In this document: one piece after another, positions 48,244 through 58,800 of the stretch
Numbering within the stretch: the stretch's first letter is position 1
Layout: the number at the start of each line of letters is the position of its first letter
Assembly: GCA_023374025.1 (NCBI GenBank)
Contig: SIJG01000045.1
Location: forward strand, 62,001-126,000
DNA: 64,000 nucleotides
Direction: 5' to 3'
From: Heterodera schachtii
Taxonomy: Eukaryota; Nematoda; Chromadorea; Rhabditida; Heteroderidae
Notes under the pieces: generated by a model
The model's input: the letters and a program-made list of their open reading frames with translations, nothing else
Databases searched by the model: none
What the model was told of the DNA's origin: nothing
Translations under genes and position numbers: made by a program

Positions 48244-49404
48244 GGCTACCCGACTTTTGGGGATTTGCAACTTGGGGACCCGACATTTGGGGACCCGACT
48301 TTTGGGGATCCCGACATTTGGGGACCCGACTTTTGGGGACCGAACGACATTTTAGCAAAAGACACTTAGGGAAACCACTGACATTTGGCGACCCGACATT
48401 TAGGGACCCGACATTTGGGGATTTTAATAAAACAAAAAAAATATTAAAAATTTAATTTTAAGCCCAAAATTAGTCAAAATTACGTCGGCTTTAGCAGAGT
48501 TAATTCCATTGTAGAAAAATTAAATAATATTTTAAAACTTAACTCTGTTTCCGGACTCACCGCGAGGAGGTAGCAGAATTTTGAGCCCATACTAACCACA
48601 ACACAATAGACAAATCACAATACACTTTTATGTACAGTACACCCTTTTTCAACCTTTAATGAGTTGGACCCAACTCAATGGATAAGAATTCGAGAACGGA
48701 AGAAAACATACCGAGAAAATGATTTGCCTATCAGAAATTTGGTTGAAGGCTTTCGCCATTGAGAACCCAAACGAAGATGAGATTCTTGGTCATTTCAGAT
48801 CTTTGCAATACAGACTTATGCGCAATGATTTTCAGAATTGGGACAACCCAAATAGTGATTAATTCTGTTTTCACATCCCGTTGGCCCTTGGGAAAGGCAA
48901 TTTAAATAAAAATTGGAAAAAGGTGTACTGTACATAAAAGTGTATTGTGATTTGTCTATTGTGTTGTGGTTAGTATGGGCTCAAAATTCTGCTACCTCCT
49001 CGCTGTGAGTCCGGAAACAGAGTTAATTTTTAAAATATTATTTAATTTTTTCTTGCAATGGAATTAATTCTGGCTAAAGCAGACGTAATTTTGTCCAATT
49101 TTGGGCTTAAAATTAAATTTTTAAATATATTTTTTTTGTTTTATTAAAATCCCCAAATGTCGGGTCCCTAAATGTCGGGTCGCCAAATGTCCGTGGTTTC
49201 CCTAAGTGCCTTTTGCTCAAATGTCGTTCGGTCCCCAAATGTCGGGTCCCCAAAAGTCGGGTTCCCAAATGTCGGGATCCCTAAGTGTCGGGTTCCCTAA
49301 GTGTCGGGTCCCCAAAAGTTGGGTCCCCAAATGTCGGGATCCCCAAAAGTCGGGTCCCCAAATGTCGGGTCCCCAAGTTGCAAATCCCCAAAAGTCGCAC
49401 CACG
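48244..49404. mobile_element. Foldback element C with GGGGACCCGACATTT minisatellite arms
   Basis: Outer arm parts are inverted arrays of a 15-bp unit GGGGACCCGACATTT (48244-48420 and 49150-49404). Inner arms continue the palindrome for about 200 bp (TCCGGACTCACCGCGAGGAG matches its inverse near 49000). The element starts GGCTACCCGACTTTTGGGG and ends CCCCAAAAGTCGCACCACG. It is flanked by the 8-bp repeat GTTGTAAC (48236-48243 and 49405-49412). The loop of about 260 bp is not palindromic and looks partly coding (see next entry). ORFs in the arms are translated minisatellite. Confidence 0.88.
48657..48862 (+). pseudogene. Coding-like fragment in loop of foldback element C
   Basis: One frame reads ELDPTQWIRIRERKKTYREN and on to LPIRNLVEG. 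After a shift of one base it continues AFAIENPNEDEILGHFRSL and RLMRNDFQNWDNPNSD then TAA. Base composition and residue mix look like real protein, unlike the surroundings. I do not recognise the family. It may be a captured host gene piece or a transposase relic. The frameshift means it is not a working gene as it stands. Confidence 0.4.
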
Positions 49405-49512
49405 GTTGTAACATGTGTCAAAAAAGGTGCGTAAAATGCCATTTTCCCCCACTTTTCTACCTATACGCACAGTTTCAGTTTTTGCCTCCCACTTCCAAAA
49501 AGGTTTGCATGT

Positions 49513-49580
49513 GTGGCTCAGTGGTTTTTGTAAGGTTGTAAAAGGACAAGGGAGGGAAAGTGCGTAAGTTCGAGTACAGT
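49513..49580 (+). repeat. tRNA-like SINE-type segment
   Basis: TGGCTCAGTGG is a good A box, and AGTTCGAGTAC about 43 bases later is a fair B box. The stretch does not fold as a complete tRNA by eye. It is probably the head of a tRNA-derived SINE next to foldback element C. Confidence 0.45.
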
Positions 49581-50117
49581 GGGCAACATGAGTATTATTT
49601 TGTCCGAAAATCAATAAACAATTCTCGAAATTTATTTTGAGGCTGTTTGCGAACCAAACTAAACATCATGTTATAATTCGAAAACCCTTGATGGCAAACG
49701 CTGGGCATTTGGATGCATTATAAATACATAAGCGTATGAAGATTTGATTTTTTAAAACAAAAGCTTTCCTACAGAGTAAATAAAAATGCAATGACTAATA
49801 AGAAGTTGTATGGTTACTTTCGGCATTTGAGATAAATAAATTATTTTGATACATTAGGCATATGAGAAAAGAATTTATTTGTAAGAAATGACATAAATAT
49901 TGAAAAATAATATTATATATATATTTTTTTATTAATTATGATGCCGATTGAATTATTCTTTCAACAGGGATGCTTTTTTTAATATAAATAAAAAAATTTC
50001 TACATATGAATATATCATTTTTATATGAAAATTACAACATTAAATTGTTACAAATATAACTATTTTTGAACTGTATTTCTAGGCTTTTTAGGGCCTCTGA
50101 AAAAGTACAGAAGTGTT
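49581..50117. other. AT-rich spacer, nothing recognised
   Basis: No gene or clear repeat was seen between the SINE-like segment and the next MITE. Confidence 0.6.
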
Positions 50118-50396
50118 ATAGGGTTGCGACTCTCGGCGTCGGGGTTGCAAAAGTCGGGGTTCGGGGACAAAATTCCCCGACTAAATTTGTAGGGATGGCT
50201 GGAGAAATTTAAAAATATCGGGGGCAGACACCTTTGTCGGGGGGGGGGGAAATTTATATAAAGGTCGGAAAAAAGATAAAAGAAAAAGTTCCTGAACAAA
50301 AAAGTCTTAAAAACTCATTTAAAGACAGTTACATCTTATTTGCAGCGCAATTGACGACTTTAATAAAACCCCGACATTTAGGGGTCGAAACCCTAT
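50118..50396. mobile_element. Small MITE, ATAGGGTTGCGAC ends
   Basis: The left end ATAGGGTTGCGAC...GTCGGGGTT pairs with the right end AACCCCGACATTTAGGGGTC, GAAACCCTAT. It is 279 bp, with GTCGGGG strings inside and a G run. The flanks show no matching duplication. The TAGGGTTTCGAC end is hAT-like. Confidence 0.6.
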
Positions 50397-52365
50397 TCAA
50401 ATGTATTAGTACTTTTATTTCCCATTCTACAAAAATTTTATGCTTATTTTACATTTTAACCATAAATCAAAATTAAGAAAACTATTGCATTATTGTCTTT
50501 GTATCAATTATTCACATATTTTATTGTTTTTTGGAAAAAATAAAGATTGAAAATAATATTATTGCGAATAAAATTTAAATTAACCTTTTTTGTTAAAAAA
50601 TAAATTATTCATATGATGACATTTTTTATTTTCATTTTATCATAGCAGAGATTTTTTGATAGGGGACTTTTTTAATATCCGAGTTTTTGTATGAATGTTA
50701 ATTTGTGTTGCACTGTTTTGTTGCATTTCTAAATTTTTTTTAAATATTATTTTGAATTTTTAGGCTTTTATTATCTATAAGAGGATCATCAACATAAATA
50801 AATACTCATCATTTATGCATTATTTTGACAGAAAAGAGCAATAAATTTAGCCAATGAAAAATGTAAATAAATGAAAAGAAACAAAATAAATAATTTACGT
50901 AAGATCCAAAAAAAATTAATCGCTTGTGAATCATCAAACCCAAAATAAGAAGAGATAAAATTGTATTACTAAAATATAGCTGATAAATTATATGAATAGG
51001 TTATATAAAATAAAAAGCATGCAATTACCAAACAACCCGCACCCGCATTGAATGAAATCGCTGCATATGATGCGATTTAACAACATGGACAAAAAAGAAG
51101 ATCTGGCAGCAAGAGAACAGAGAAGTTATTATGTAAAGAAAAATCAAAAGTTAATTAGTATACACTTTATTTAAAAATGGAGAATTATACCAAATTATAA
51201 AAAAACAATTAAAAGATTATTCACGAAATCTTATCCAAAAAAAGGTGCAGAATAAATTATTCAATTTTTAAAAGCAAATTAATAAAATAATATAATAATT
51301 TGAAATAAAAACTTAGTCAAAAAACATTTTTATGATTACTACCAAATATTCAACGAAATTAAAAATATTAGACAAATAATATATGTATATGAAATAAAGC
51401 TTCATAAATTATCAGAACACTTGCATAATCAGTAGATATAACTAGAAGATGAATATAAACAAATTTAGTCATAAAAAAGAAAAATATATAAATTCACTAT
51501 AACTTAAGAAACCAAAAAAAATAAATGTACGAAAATGTATGTTTTAAAAATAAAATTATTTTTAAAATTTCTTGGATTGATTATTATAAAATTATTATTT
51601 GTGCAATAAACATGCAAAAAAGTTCAACTTCAAATATTCATTTTTACAACATTTAATTTTCAATACTACTCTTTAATTTGAAATACAAAGTTAAAAAACC
51701 TATTTAAAAATACATTTAAATATTTAAAATACTTATTTTACTGCATATGTCATTAAACAAAATATTTTTAAATAATACTATTTAAACCAAATTAAAATTC
51801 TTTGGCTGAACCACTTCATTTTTTCAATGCCGATCTAAGACTTGGTTTAAAAAAATTTATTAATGTATATTCCTTATAATATTTTCAAGATATTATGATT
51901 ATTCACTTTTTATATAATTTAAAAACTTTGTATAAATATATAGAAAATTCATGGCTTATTATGCAATTAAAGTTATTTTATTTTTCATATTATTGTTCTT
52001 GAATTAAAATGAAAAATTAAGACTTATTAATCAATTTAGTTCGTTTTTATTTTGGTTGAATTATTATTCTTGTAAATTATACTTTAATTTTTTCAAGGAA
52101 AGTGAGTAAGTTTAAACACAAAGCCATTATAAAAAAATCTTGAATTAAAATTGTAAATTAAAATAATTTCATATTATATTTTTTTAAATAAGACTTTTCA
52201 CTATTTTTTCAAATATAGATGCAAGATTTCATTATTGTTATTAACACGGATGAAATTTATAGTTGCTTTACTTCAAAATGTTAGTTTTTATGTTCTAAAA
52301 ACCCTAAAATAAGTGCTAAAAATCGAAAATAGTGCATGGCCACCGGCTGAGGCTTTCGATTTATA
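50397..52365. other. AT-rich spacer, no gene seen
   Basis: No supported coding sequence. Composition stays AT-rich until the exon cluster at 52.48 kb. Confidence 0.65.
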
Positions 52366-52479
52366 ATATTCTATAGGTGTATTCCATGGCTCCTGCTCTT
52401 AAATTCATTTATTGTGGGAGTTTAGTTTTTGTATTCCCAGCTTTAAAATACACATATAGTGTTTGTTCATCATCATTAG

Positions 52480-52842
52480 GATACAGACGTCAATTCGCCT
52501 GATTTGCTCGACGAATTTTGCAAGACTAAAGCGCCGAACATGTTGCGCCGCCAGGAATTGTGCGGGGAACTTCAATCGCGTTCTCTTCGCATTTCTAGGC
52601 TTCTGCAAATTCTGCTGCAGCATGTATGGGTTTAGCAAAAAATTCATTTTCTAATAGTCATTTATTTTTCTTAGGCGGCGGATGCAAAAAATGTGAAGCA
52701 GTCGTACATTAAAGTGGTCAATCAGAAGAAGAAGCAATTGAAAGAAAGGGCGGATGCACTGGAAAGCAAGAAGATGGAAAATGAGGAGCTCACATTGGAA
52801 AATTGGTTGCTTCGTGAACGAATCACCAAGTTGGAAGGAATG
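52480..52842 (+). other. Two phase-0 exons encoding a coiled coil
   Basis: Exon 52480-52623 reads DTDVNSPDLLDEFCKTKAPN and ends RLLQILLQH (48 codons). A 51-nt intron with GTATGG donor and TTTTTCTTAG acceptor follows. Exon 52675-52842 reads AADAKNVKQSYIKVVNQKKK, LKERADALESKKMENEEL and LRERITKLEGM (56 codons). Heptads of Leu/Ile with many Lys and Glu indicate a coiled coil of about 45 residues, somewhat like a leucine zipper but without a clear basic region. Confidence 0.6.
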
Positions 52843-53148
52843 GTAAGGAAACAGCAAGTTGTGGGTATTACCACTTAGGGTGTATTCCTAGGCACCTGCA
52901 CTGTAATTCACCTATACTATAATAATAGGAACAATCCTTAGAAATTTATTAAGCTAATTGGTCTTAAATTTTTTTAAGGCCGATGAGCGAGAATAAGTTG
53001 AGCTTTGCGGACTTCACTGTGACGAAGTTCGATAGAATGTATGCTGCTGTTGTTCTGAGAATGCCGCCCTCAGAAAATTGATTGAGGTGACTTGTTTTTA
53101 TTTAAAAAATTTCAAATCTCATCTTCTTAGCGTCGTGGTCTTGGTTAG

Positions 53149-53382
53149 CCTCTGCGTATGCCAACCCCACCACCACCGCCACCACCACCAAGACCACCAT
53201 CAGTGGGGCGGATGCCATCAAAGCAGAAGAAGGCGTGGGAAGATCTGCCGCCACCAGCGTCACCTGACCAACTGTCACCGCGAAGGGCGTCACCAACCAT
53301 AAGTTTTCTGGAAAGAAGTTATGCAGAAATGAGGGCGTTGCGTACGCCTTCGCCGCAGCATATTGATCCATTCCCCACGCGG
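53149..53382 (+). other. Proline-rich exon, 78 codons
   Basis: It reads PLRMPTPPPPPPPPRPPSVG, then MPSKQKKAWEDLPPPASPDQ and RRASPTISFLERSYAEMRAL. It is open in phase 0 between TTGGTTAG and GTTAGT. SP and TP pairs (ASPDQLSP, ASPT, RTPSP) suggest a disordered, phosphorylatable linker. Part of the degenerate locus. Confidence 0.5.
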
Positions 53383-53484
53383 GTTAGTTTTGCTTAGTCC
53401 ACTTATAGTGTATCACAAGGCTCATGCCTTTAAATCTACCCATAGTAGAATTAATAAAATAAATTGATTATTTTTTACATCAAG

Positions 53485-54570
53485 GCTGTGCAGATGGGGG
53501 CGGATGCAGGATTAGCGCAAGAAGAAGAATAACTGAATGAATGGATTGTGCACGAGGCTACGCAGATTGGGGCGGATGCAGGATTAGTGCAAGAAGAAAT
53601 TAATGAATTGATTGGGCACGCCCAAGAAATGGCTGATGATGTCTTGATGGAACAACCCGGCTCAACCACAAACATGGATGCTCAACGAAACATTGCGGCT
53701 GCACAAATGCTTAACATCATTATGGCTGTTGGATCAGAAGGGGAAGGGGCGGATGCGATTGAGCCAGCCGTTGAACAGCAGCAGCAGCAATAAAATCAGC
53801 AGCAGCTTGCTCGTGAGTCCAGCGGTGGCTCCTCCTGTTCCGGTAATATGTGTTTACTTTAAGTATATTCTAATGCATCAGCTCCGAAATACACCAATCG
53901 TATATTCTACATTATTTAATTAAGGCCAAACGGAAAGGTTCGGGTGCGACTGCGATTGAGCCAGCCGTTGACCAGCAGCAACAGCAACAACATCAGCAGC
54001 AGCTTGCTCGTGCTCGGCGGACTAGTCCAGCGGTGGCTCCTCCAGCTCCGGTAATTATGCGTTTACTTTAAGTATATTCTAAGCATACGCACCCAAATAC
54101 ACCCGTTGTATATTCTAAATTATTTAATTAGGCCAAATAGAAAGGGGCGGATGCGACTGCGACTGAGCCAGCCGTTGAACAGCAGCAGCAACAACAGCAG
54201 CAACATCAGCAGCAGCTTGTTCGTGCTCGGCGGACTAGTCCAGCGGTGGCTCCTCCAGCTCCGGTAATTATGCGTTTACTTTAAATATATTCTAAGCATA
54301 CGCTCCCAAATACACCCATTGTATATTCTAAATTATTTAATTAAGACCAAACAGAAAGGGGCGGATGCGACTGCGACTGAGCCAGCCGTTGAACAGCAGC
54401 AGCAACAACAGCAGCAACACCAGCAGCAGCTTGTTCGTGCTCGGCGGACTAGCCCAGCGGTGGCTCCGGTGGCTGTAACTCCAGCTCCGGTAATTATGCC
54501 TTTCTTTAAGTATATTCTAAGGCATACGCTCCCAAATACACCCATTGTATATTCTAAATTATTTAATTAG
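53485..54570 (+). repeat. Tandem exon-intron duplications with Gln-rich exons
   Basis: An exon-plus-intron unit of about 205-225 bp is repeated. Exons at 53925-54050, 54132-54263 and 54346-54489 read (A/T)K.KGADATATEPAVEQQQ..., then HQQQL.RARRTSPAVAP. The end of the preceding exon (53485-53842) and the start of the next (54571) are the same module. Each ends at GTAATWATG and the next begins after TTTAATTAG or TTTAATTAAG. All three are phase 0 at both ends, so duplication keeps frame. The copy at 54132 has TAG in place of CAG, and the 53485 exon has two TAA codons and a deletion after CTTGCTCGT. CAG/CAA runs differ in length between copies. Confidence 0.8.
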
Positions 54571-54957
54571 GCCAAACAGAAAGGGGCGGATGCGACTGCG
54601 ACTGGCAAGAAGCGGCGGGGGGCGGATATACTCTTTTATTTACAGCTGCCGCCGCCATCTCCAACTAAGAATCGAGCGGATCTTGACCGCTTTGCCTTAG
54701 CTTCGCTTCGACGAACCCAACCAAACAGACGGGTGAAGTATCAACCAGTTAAGAAGATCGACATTAAATGGCGCACTCGTGAACCTCCCGTGCCGCTGGG
54801 GCCACCAGCAGCCAAACGATCTGTATCAGTTGCGCCGCGCGTGTGGGCGAATGTGGCCCCCATGGCAACACTTTTGGCGGCACCACCACATCCTGTTGAG
54901 CGTTCAGCTTCTGCTGCAACGGCTGCAACGCAGCTTTTCATCGAGACGCAAAGTTGA
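54571..54957 (+). other. Long terminal exon, 128 aa open frame
   Basis: It starts AKQKGADATATGKKRRGADI like the Gln modules, then leaves the repeat and reads PPPSPTKNRADLDRFALASL, VKKIDIKWRTREPPVPLGPP and PHPVERSASAATAATQLFIE, ending QS before TGA at 54955. After the TGA the frame stays open for about 20 more coding-like residues with a KRKK patch. It is basic and Pro/Ala-rich, probably disordered. Confidence 0.55.
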
Positions 54958-55361
54958 CGTGTTGCCCAAGTTATCACAGTGCCGGCCCGGAAAAGAAAGA
55001 AATCTGGATTTGTGACAAGTGGGTTTAAATATAATTTTTTAAATAAATAGTAATTATTCCTCACTGAGCACAAACTACATCTGCTGGATAACAACAATTT
55101 ACTTTAAGTGAATTTTAGAGCAGGTGCATTGGAATCCACCTATAGTGAATTTAAATAAAAGTCCAAGTGAACTGTAGGAAGCATAATTTACTATAGGTGA
55201 ATTTAGGGCACCTGCTTTTAAATTCACTCATAGTGGACTTTTTAATTAAATTACAAAGGAATTATATGTCCAAAAATGTCCATTAATTATATAATTTAAG
55301 TTGCAAATCTTCGGATTAAACGATCACCGCCAACCAAACAAATGTGAGCGCGTCTGTTACA

Positions 55362-55508
55362 ATGGTTGAAGAAAGGGCGGATGCAAGTGGTGACCTGCCG
55401 GCATTGACTATCGATGAGAGTGCTGGGTCGCAGGAGATGGAAGAAGAAGATATGGATCATGGGGATGATGCGCAGGAGGATGGGGCGGATGCTGCAAAGA
55501 AGAGCTGA
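55362..55508 (+). other. Acidic 48-codon open frame at the 3' end of the locus
   Basis: It reads MVEERADASGDLPALTIDES and ends GDDAQEDGADAAKKS before TGA. The ADA motif (GCGGATGC) occurs twice as in the other exons, so it belongs to the same locus. It could be a separate tiny ORF or the last exon. The region before it (from 55300) also reads IANLRIKRSPPTKQ in another frame. Confidence 0.4.
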
Positions 55509-55688
55509 TTCTTGGGCGGCAAAGTGAGAGTGGATACGGACGGACGTGGCTGTACTAGCATAAATATTTCGGGCATATGCCTCTGCCCTTTGTCACCTCT
55601 TCCCCACTGACCATTTTTCATTTATTTTTGTTTTGTTTTTTTCCATTTGATCGCCATTTGGCGCATTTTTATGTAAAATTTTTCAAAT

Positions 55689-55862
55689 AACCACCCGGTC
55701 GGTCCGCTTACTGATATGTTGCTGCGGCTGTCCCCATTGGGACGGGCAGCATGATGTGGATGTTGCTGCGGCTATCCCCATTAGGACGGGCAGCATGCTG
55801 TTGATGTTGCTACGGCTGTCCACATTGGGACGGGCGGCACGGGCGTGACCGAGCGGGTGGTT
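55689..55862. repeat. Minisatellite hairpin element, 44-bp unit, three copies
   Basis: GATGTTGCTGCGGCTGTCCC, CATTGGGACGGGCAGCATG is repeated three times (at about 55714, 55758 and 55802). Each unit can fold (GTCCC with GGGAC). The whole is bounded by inverted ends AACCACCCGGTCGGTC and its complement GACCGAGCGGGTGGTT with one mismatch. Possibly a small foldback element; no target duplication seen. Confidence 0.7.
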
Positions 55863-58800
55863 TCATCACCAATTCTTTGATAGCCAATTTTGGCACTCAT
55901 TTATTTTTACTGTATCAATAAATCTTTGAAAAACAAAGCTGTTCTGATAGGAATTAGGTGAAAAAATAAATAAATTATGTAAATAACCTGCATTCTGAGT
56001 GAGAATAAATTAACGGAACAATAAAGATCATTTCGATTAAATTATTTAATTTAAAACCATTCATGTTATTTTGCAATTTTGAAAAAAGAAAGGTTTACCC
56101 AAAAGAATAACCGAAAGAAAGTAAATAAAATAAAACACAAAATTATTTTAACAAATTAAAAAAATATATATTTTTATTAATTCCTTGTTTTAATGATTTT
56201 TAATGTTTGTTCGTTATAAATTTAATATTATAAAAACTAATCTTTACTTTTATTTATCAATAAAATAAAAATATTTCTAAATAAAACATATTATTAAATT
56301 ATGTGAAAAATAGTACTAAAGATAATTAATATTATTGGTACATGGGAGGCAAAAATTTTATCAATTATAGAACCATACGATCCTATGGCAACAGTAAGAC
56401 CTACGCGAGTGTAATAAACCAAATTCGTAAATAATATTAATTTGTAAAATAATAAATCATACAGAGAAAATAAAATTTCAATCATAAAAACTTCACACAC
56501 GGATCGGCTCATGACAAGAAATTGAAAATAATTAAAATAAATCCTTCGGGAAAGAATAAAACATAGTTCTCAAACTAAATTAAAATCATAGTGTTATAAA
56601 TACCAATAATAAAGAATTTATCAATAGAAATCTATGAAAAGTGAGGCATTAAGCAAATGATTAAAATAACTTTAAATATAAAAAAAATACAAGAAAGAAA
56701 AGTTACTACGAGTTAGCTAAACCATTCCTAAACAAAAACAAGTTAAAAATGTTTTGAGAATAAATAGCCAAAAAGCTCTGTTGTAAGTGTATAATAATAA
56801 AATTATCATAATTATGTAAAGAGATTAATTATTTAATTTTTTTTATAAATTCTAAATGTTTGTTAACAATGTAAAAATATGTTTTTAAATGCATACAATA
56901 TGACAACAAAATACATTTTTTTTATCTATAAATGAAGTTGATTTAATTATTCTTAATTTTTCCGCAAATTGATTTGAAAAATTAGACAGAATTATATGTG
57001 AGAGGGTGAATTTTAAAAAATTTAGAAAAAATAAATTAAATTAAAAAATTTATTGATTTGATATTTACAAATTTTTAAATTACATTAATGGAAATCAAAT
57101 AAAATGATATGAAAAAAAATTTGAAAAAGAAACGCGAAGAAAATTTATTGTAATTTTACTTATTAAAAAATGATTAATTATCTTGTTGATTATTAAGAAA
57201 ATATAATGCTTTAATAAAAAAGCATAATCAATTTCCATATATCATTTATTTATTAGTAGGTAATTAATTCCTTCTAAATTTAGTATAAAGAATGTTTTTG
57301 ATAAACAAGAAAAAATTGTCGTTATTTCCATTTGTCTGTATCTGTCCAAAAAATACGTAATAGAATAAATAAATGTCAAAATAAAGTTATTAGTTAATTT
57401 TATTAGACCCAAAGCTAGAAAAGAAGTCACCAGCACAATGAGACGAGAGATATGAGCACCAACATATATGTTTCTTATTAAATCTAGAAATAAAATATAA
57501 AAATCAAAAATTTTGATGCATTTTTCAATGCATATTTAAATAATATATACTATAAATTAACTAAAATAATTAATATTTTACATATTGTTAGTTAATTAAA
57601 GTTTTTTTTAACTAAATATGATTTTTATCACATAGTATTATAAAATTTAAAAAATGACTTTGAATTTTCAAATATGGTCAATCTCGGGCAAGTTATTAAA
57701 TGTATTTAAATACACAAAAAATAATGAACTTTATTTAAACAAATTTTAAAAACTATTATAATCATATTTCACAGATTAAAAAAATATTACAGTGGGAAAT
57801 TGTATAATCGTTACGGAGCTTAAAATCAATCAATTGTAAAAAAATAAGAAACATATGATTTATATTAGGGTGTCGACAATTTGTGAAAATAGGCGTCGAA
57901 AAAGCAATTGTTTCATATAACTGAATGATAGTAAATTAAACAAAATGCTTTTTAACAAATATTTTTATGAATTCTTAATTTTTAAAAATATTTACCAATC
58001 AAAATTAAAAATTATAAATGAAACATCATTACTTTAATAAAATATGTCGCAACAGGAGCAAATGTTAAACACGATAATAAAATAAAATTAGGGAGTAAGG
58101 AAAAATTTAATTCAATCATTTGATAAATTAAAAATATAAGTTGAAAGCAAAATGCATTAAATAAGTTTTTAAAATATAATCAGTCCATCACCAACAAATT
58201 AGGATATATTATTATAATTTCAAATGATAAAATAGATAAAATAATGATTGATTATAAAATGTAAAAGTTTCAATTTTTATAACCAATTGTAATAATTAAA
58301 GTTTAATTTGCTGAATTATCTTTCATTTCTTATTTTTTGTACGTGTTGAAAAAATTCTTTACAAAAGAGCATGGTAAATAAAAGAGCTTGATACTATTAA
58401 AAGAACACGAAGTTGATCGCCATTTTGTGAAATGAATGACGTCAATAGAAAAAAACGGCACAAACGCATTCAAAATTTAACAATAAAAATTCACATTATT
58501 ACAATAATAAATATAAATTAGGAAATAAATGATAATATAATATTTTGAAATAGAAATTCTCATATTAAAAAGAAATTAATTTTTTAATTTTGCTAATAAA
58601 CATTGCAGTCGAATTTTAAAGAATTATGAATTCTTTTTAAAATATACTTTTATTTGTTGAAGCTCTAAACAATAGGAATAAAGAAAAATTGAAAAAACAA
58701 AAAGAAAGTAATATGATGCCAGAGATATCTAATCAGTTATTAATCTTGATTAAAAATGTAAACAAAGACTTATTTATATGATTTTATTTAAAAATGAAAG

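Larger units (their letters stand above)
52370..55238. repeat. About 55-bp palindrome repeated in nine non-coding segments
   Basis: Copies at about 52370, 52869, 53398, 53858, 54060, 54272, 54502, 55098 and 55186 follow the pattern CTATAGGTGAATT, about GGCACCTGC, TTAAATTCACCTATAG. The arms are inverted repeats around the GCACCTGC centre. The copy at 55186 is the cleanest (ACTATAGGTGAATTTAGGGC, ACCTGCTTTTAAATTCACTC). Copies at 54060, 54272 and 54502 travel with the tandem exon duplication; the others differ in flanks and in divergence. Confidence 0.75.
52480..55508 (+). pseudogene. Degenerate multi-exon gene with coiled-coil, Pro-rich, Gln-rich and acidic exons
   Basis: Many GC-rich exons with GT-AG borders lie in one direction. 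Exons at 52480-52623, 52675-52842, 53149-53382, 53925-54050, 54346-54489 and 54571 onward are open and phase 0. In-frame stops occur in others: TAA at 52994 and 53530, TAA at 53791, TAG at 54138. TGA at 54955 is followed by more coding-like sequence (RVAQVITVPARKRKKSG). Several exons contain ADA coded by GCGGATGC, a mark of common origin by duplication. No upstream start exon was found. The encoded parts (coiled coil, polyproline, polyglutamine, basic and acidic patches) suggest a nuclear or scaffold protein, but I cannot name a family. Either a pseudogene, or a fast-evolving gene in which some exons are skipped. Confidence 0.6.

Noticed and set aside
49206..49541. 111-aa forward ORF
   Set aside because: It translates the CCCCAAATGTCGGGT minisatellite of foldback element C and then runs into unrelated flank.
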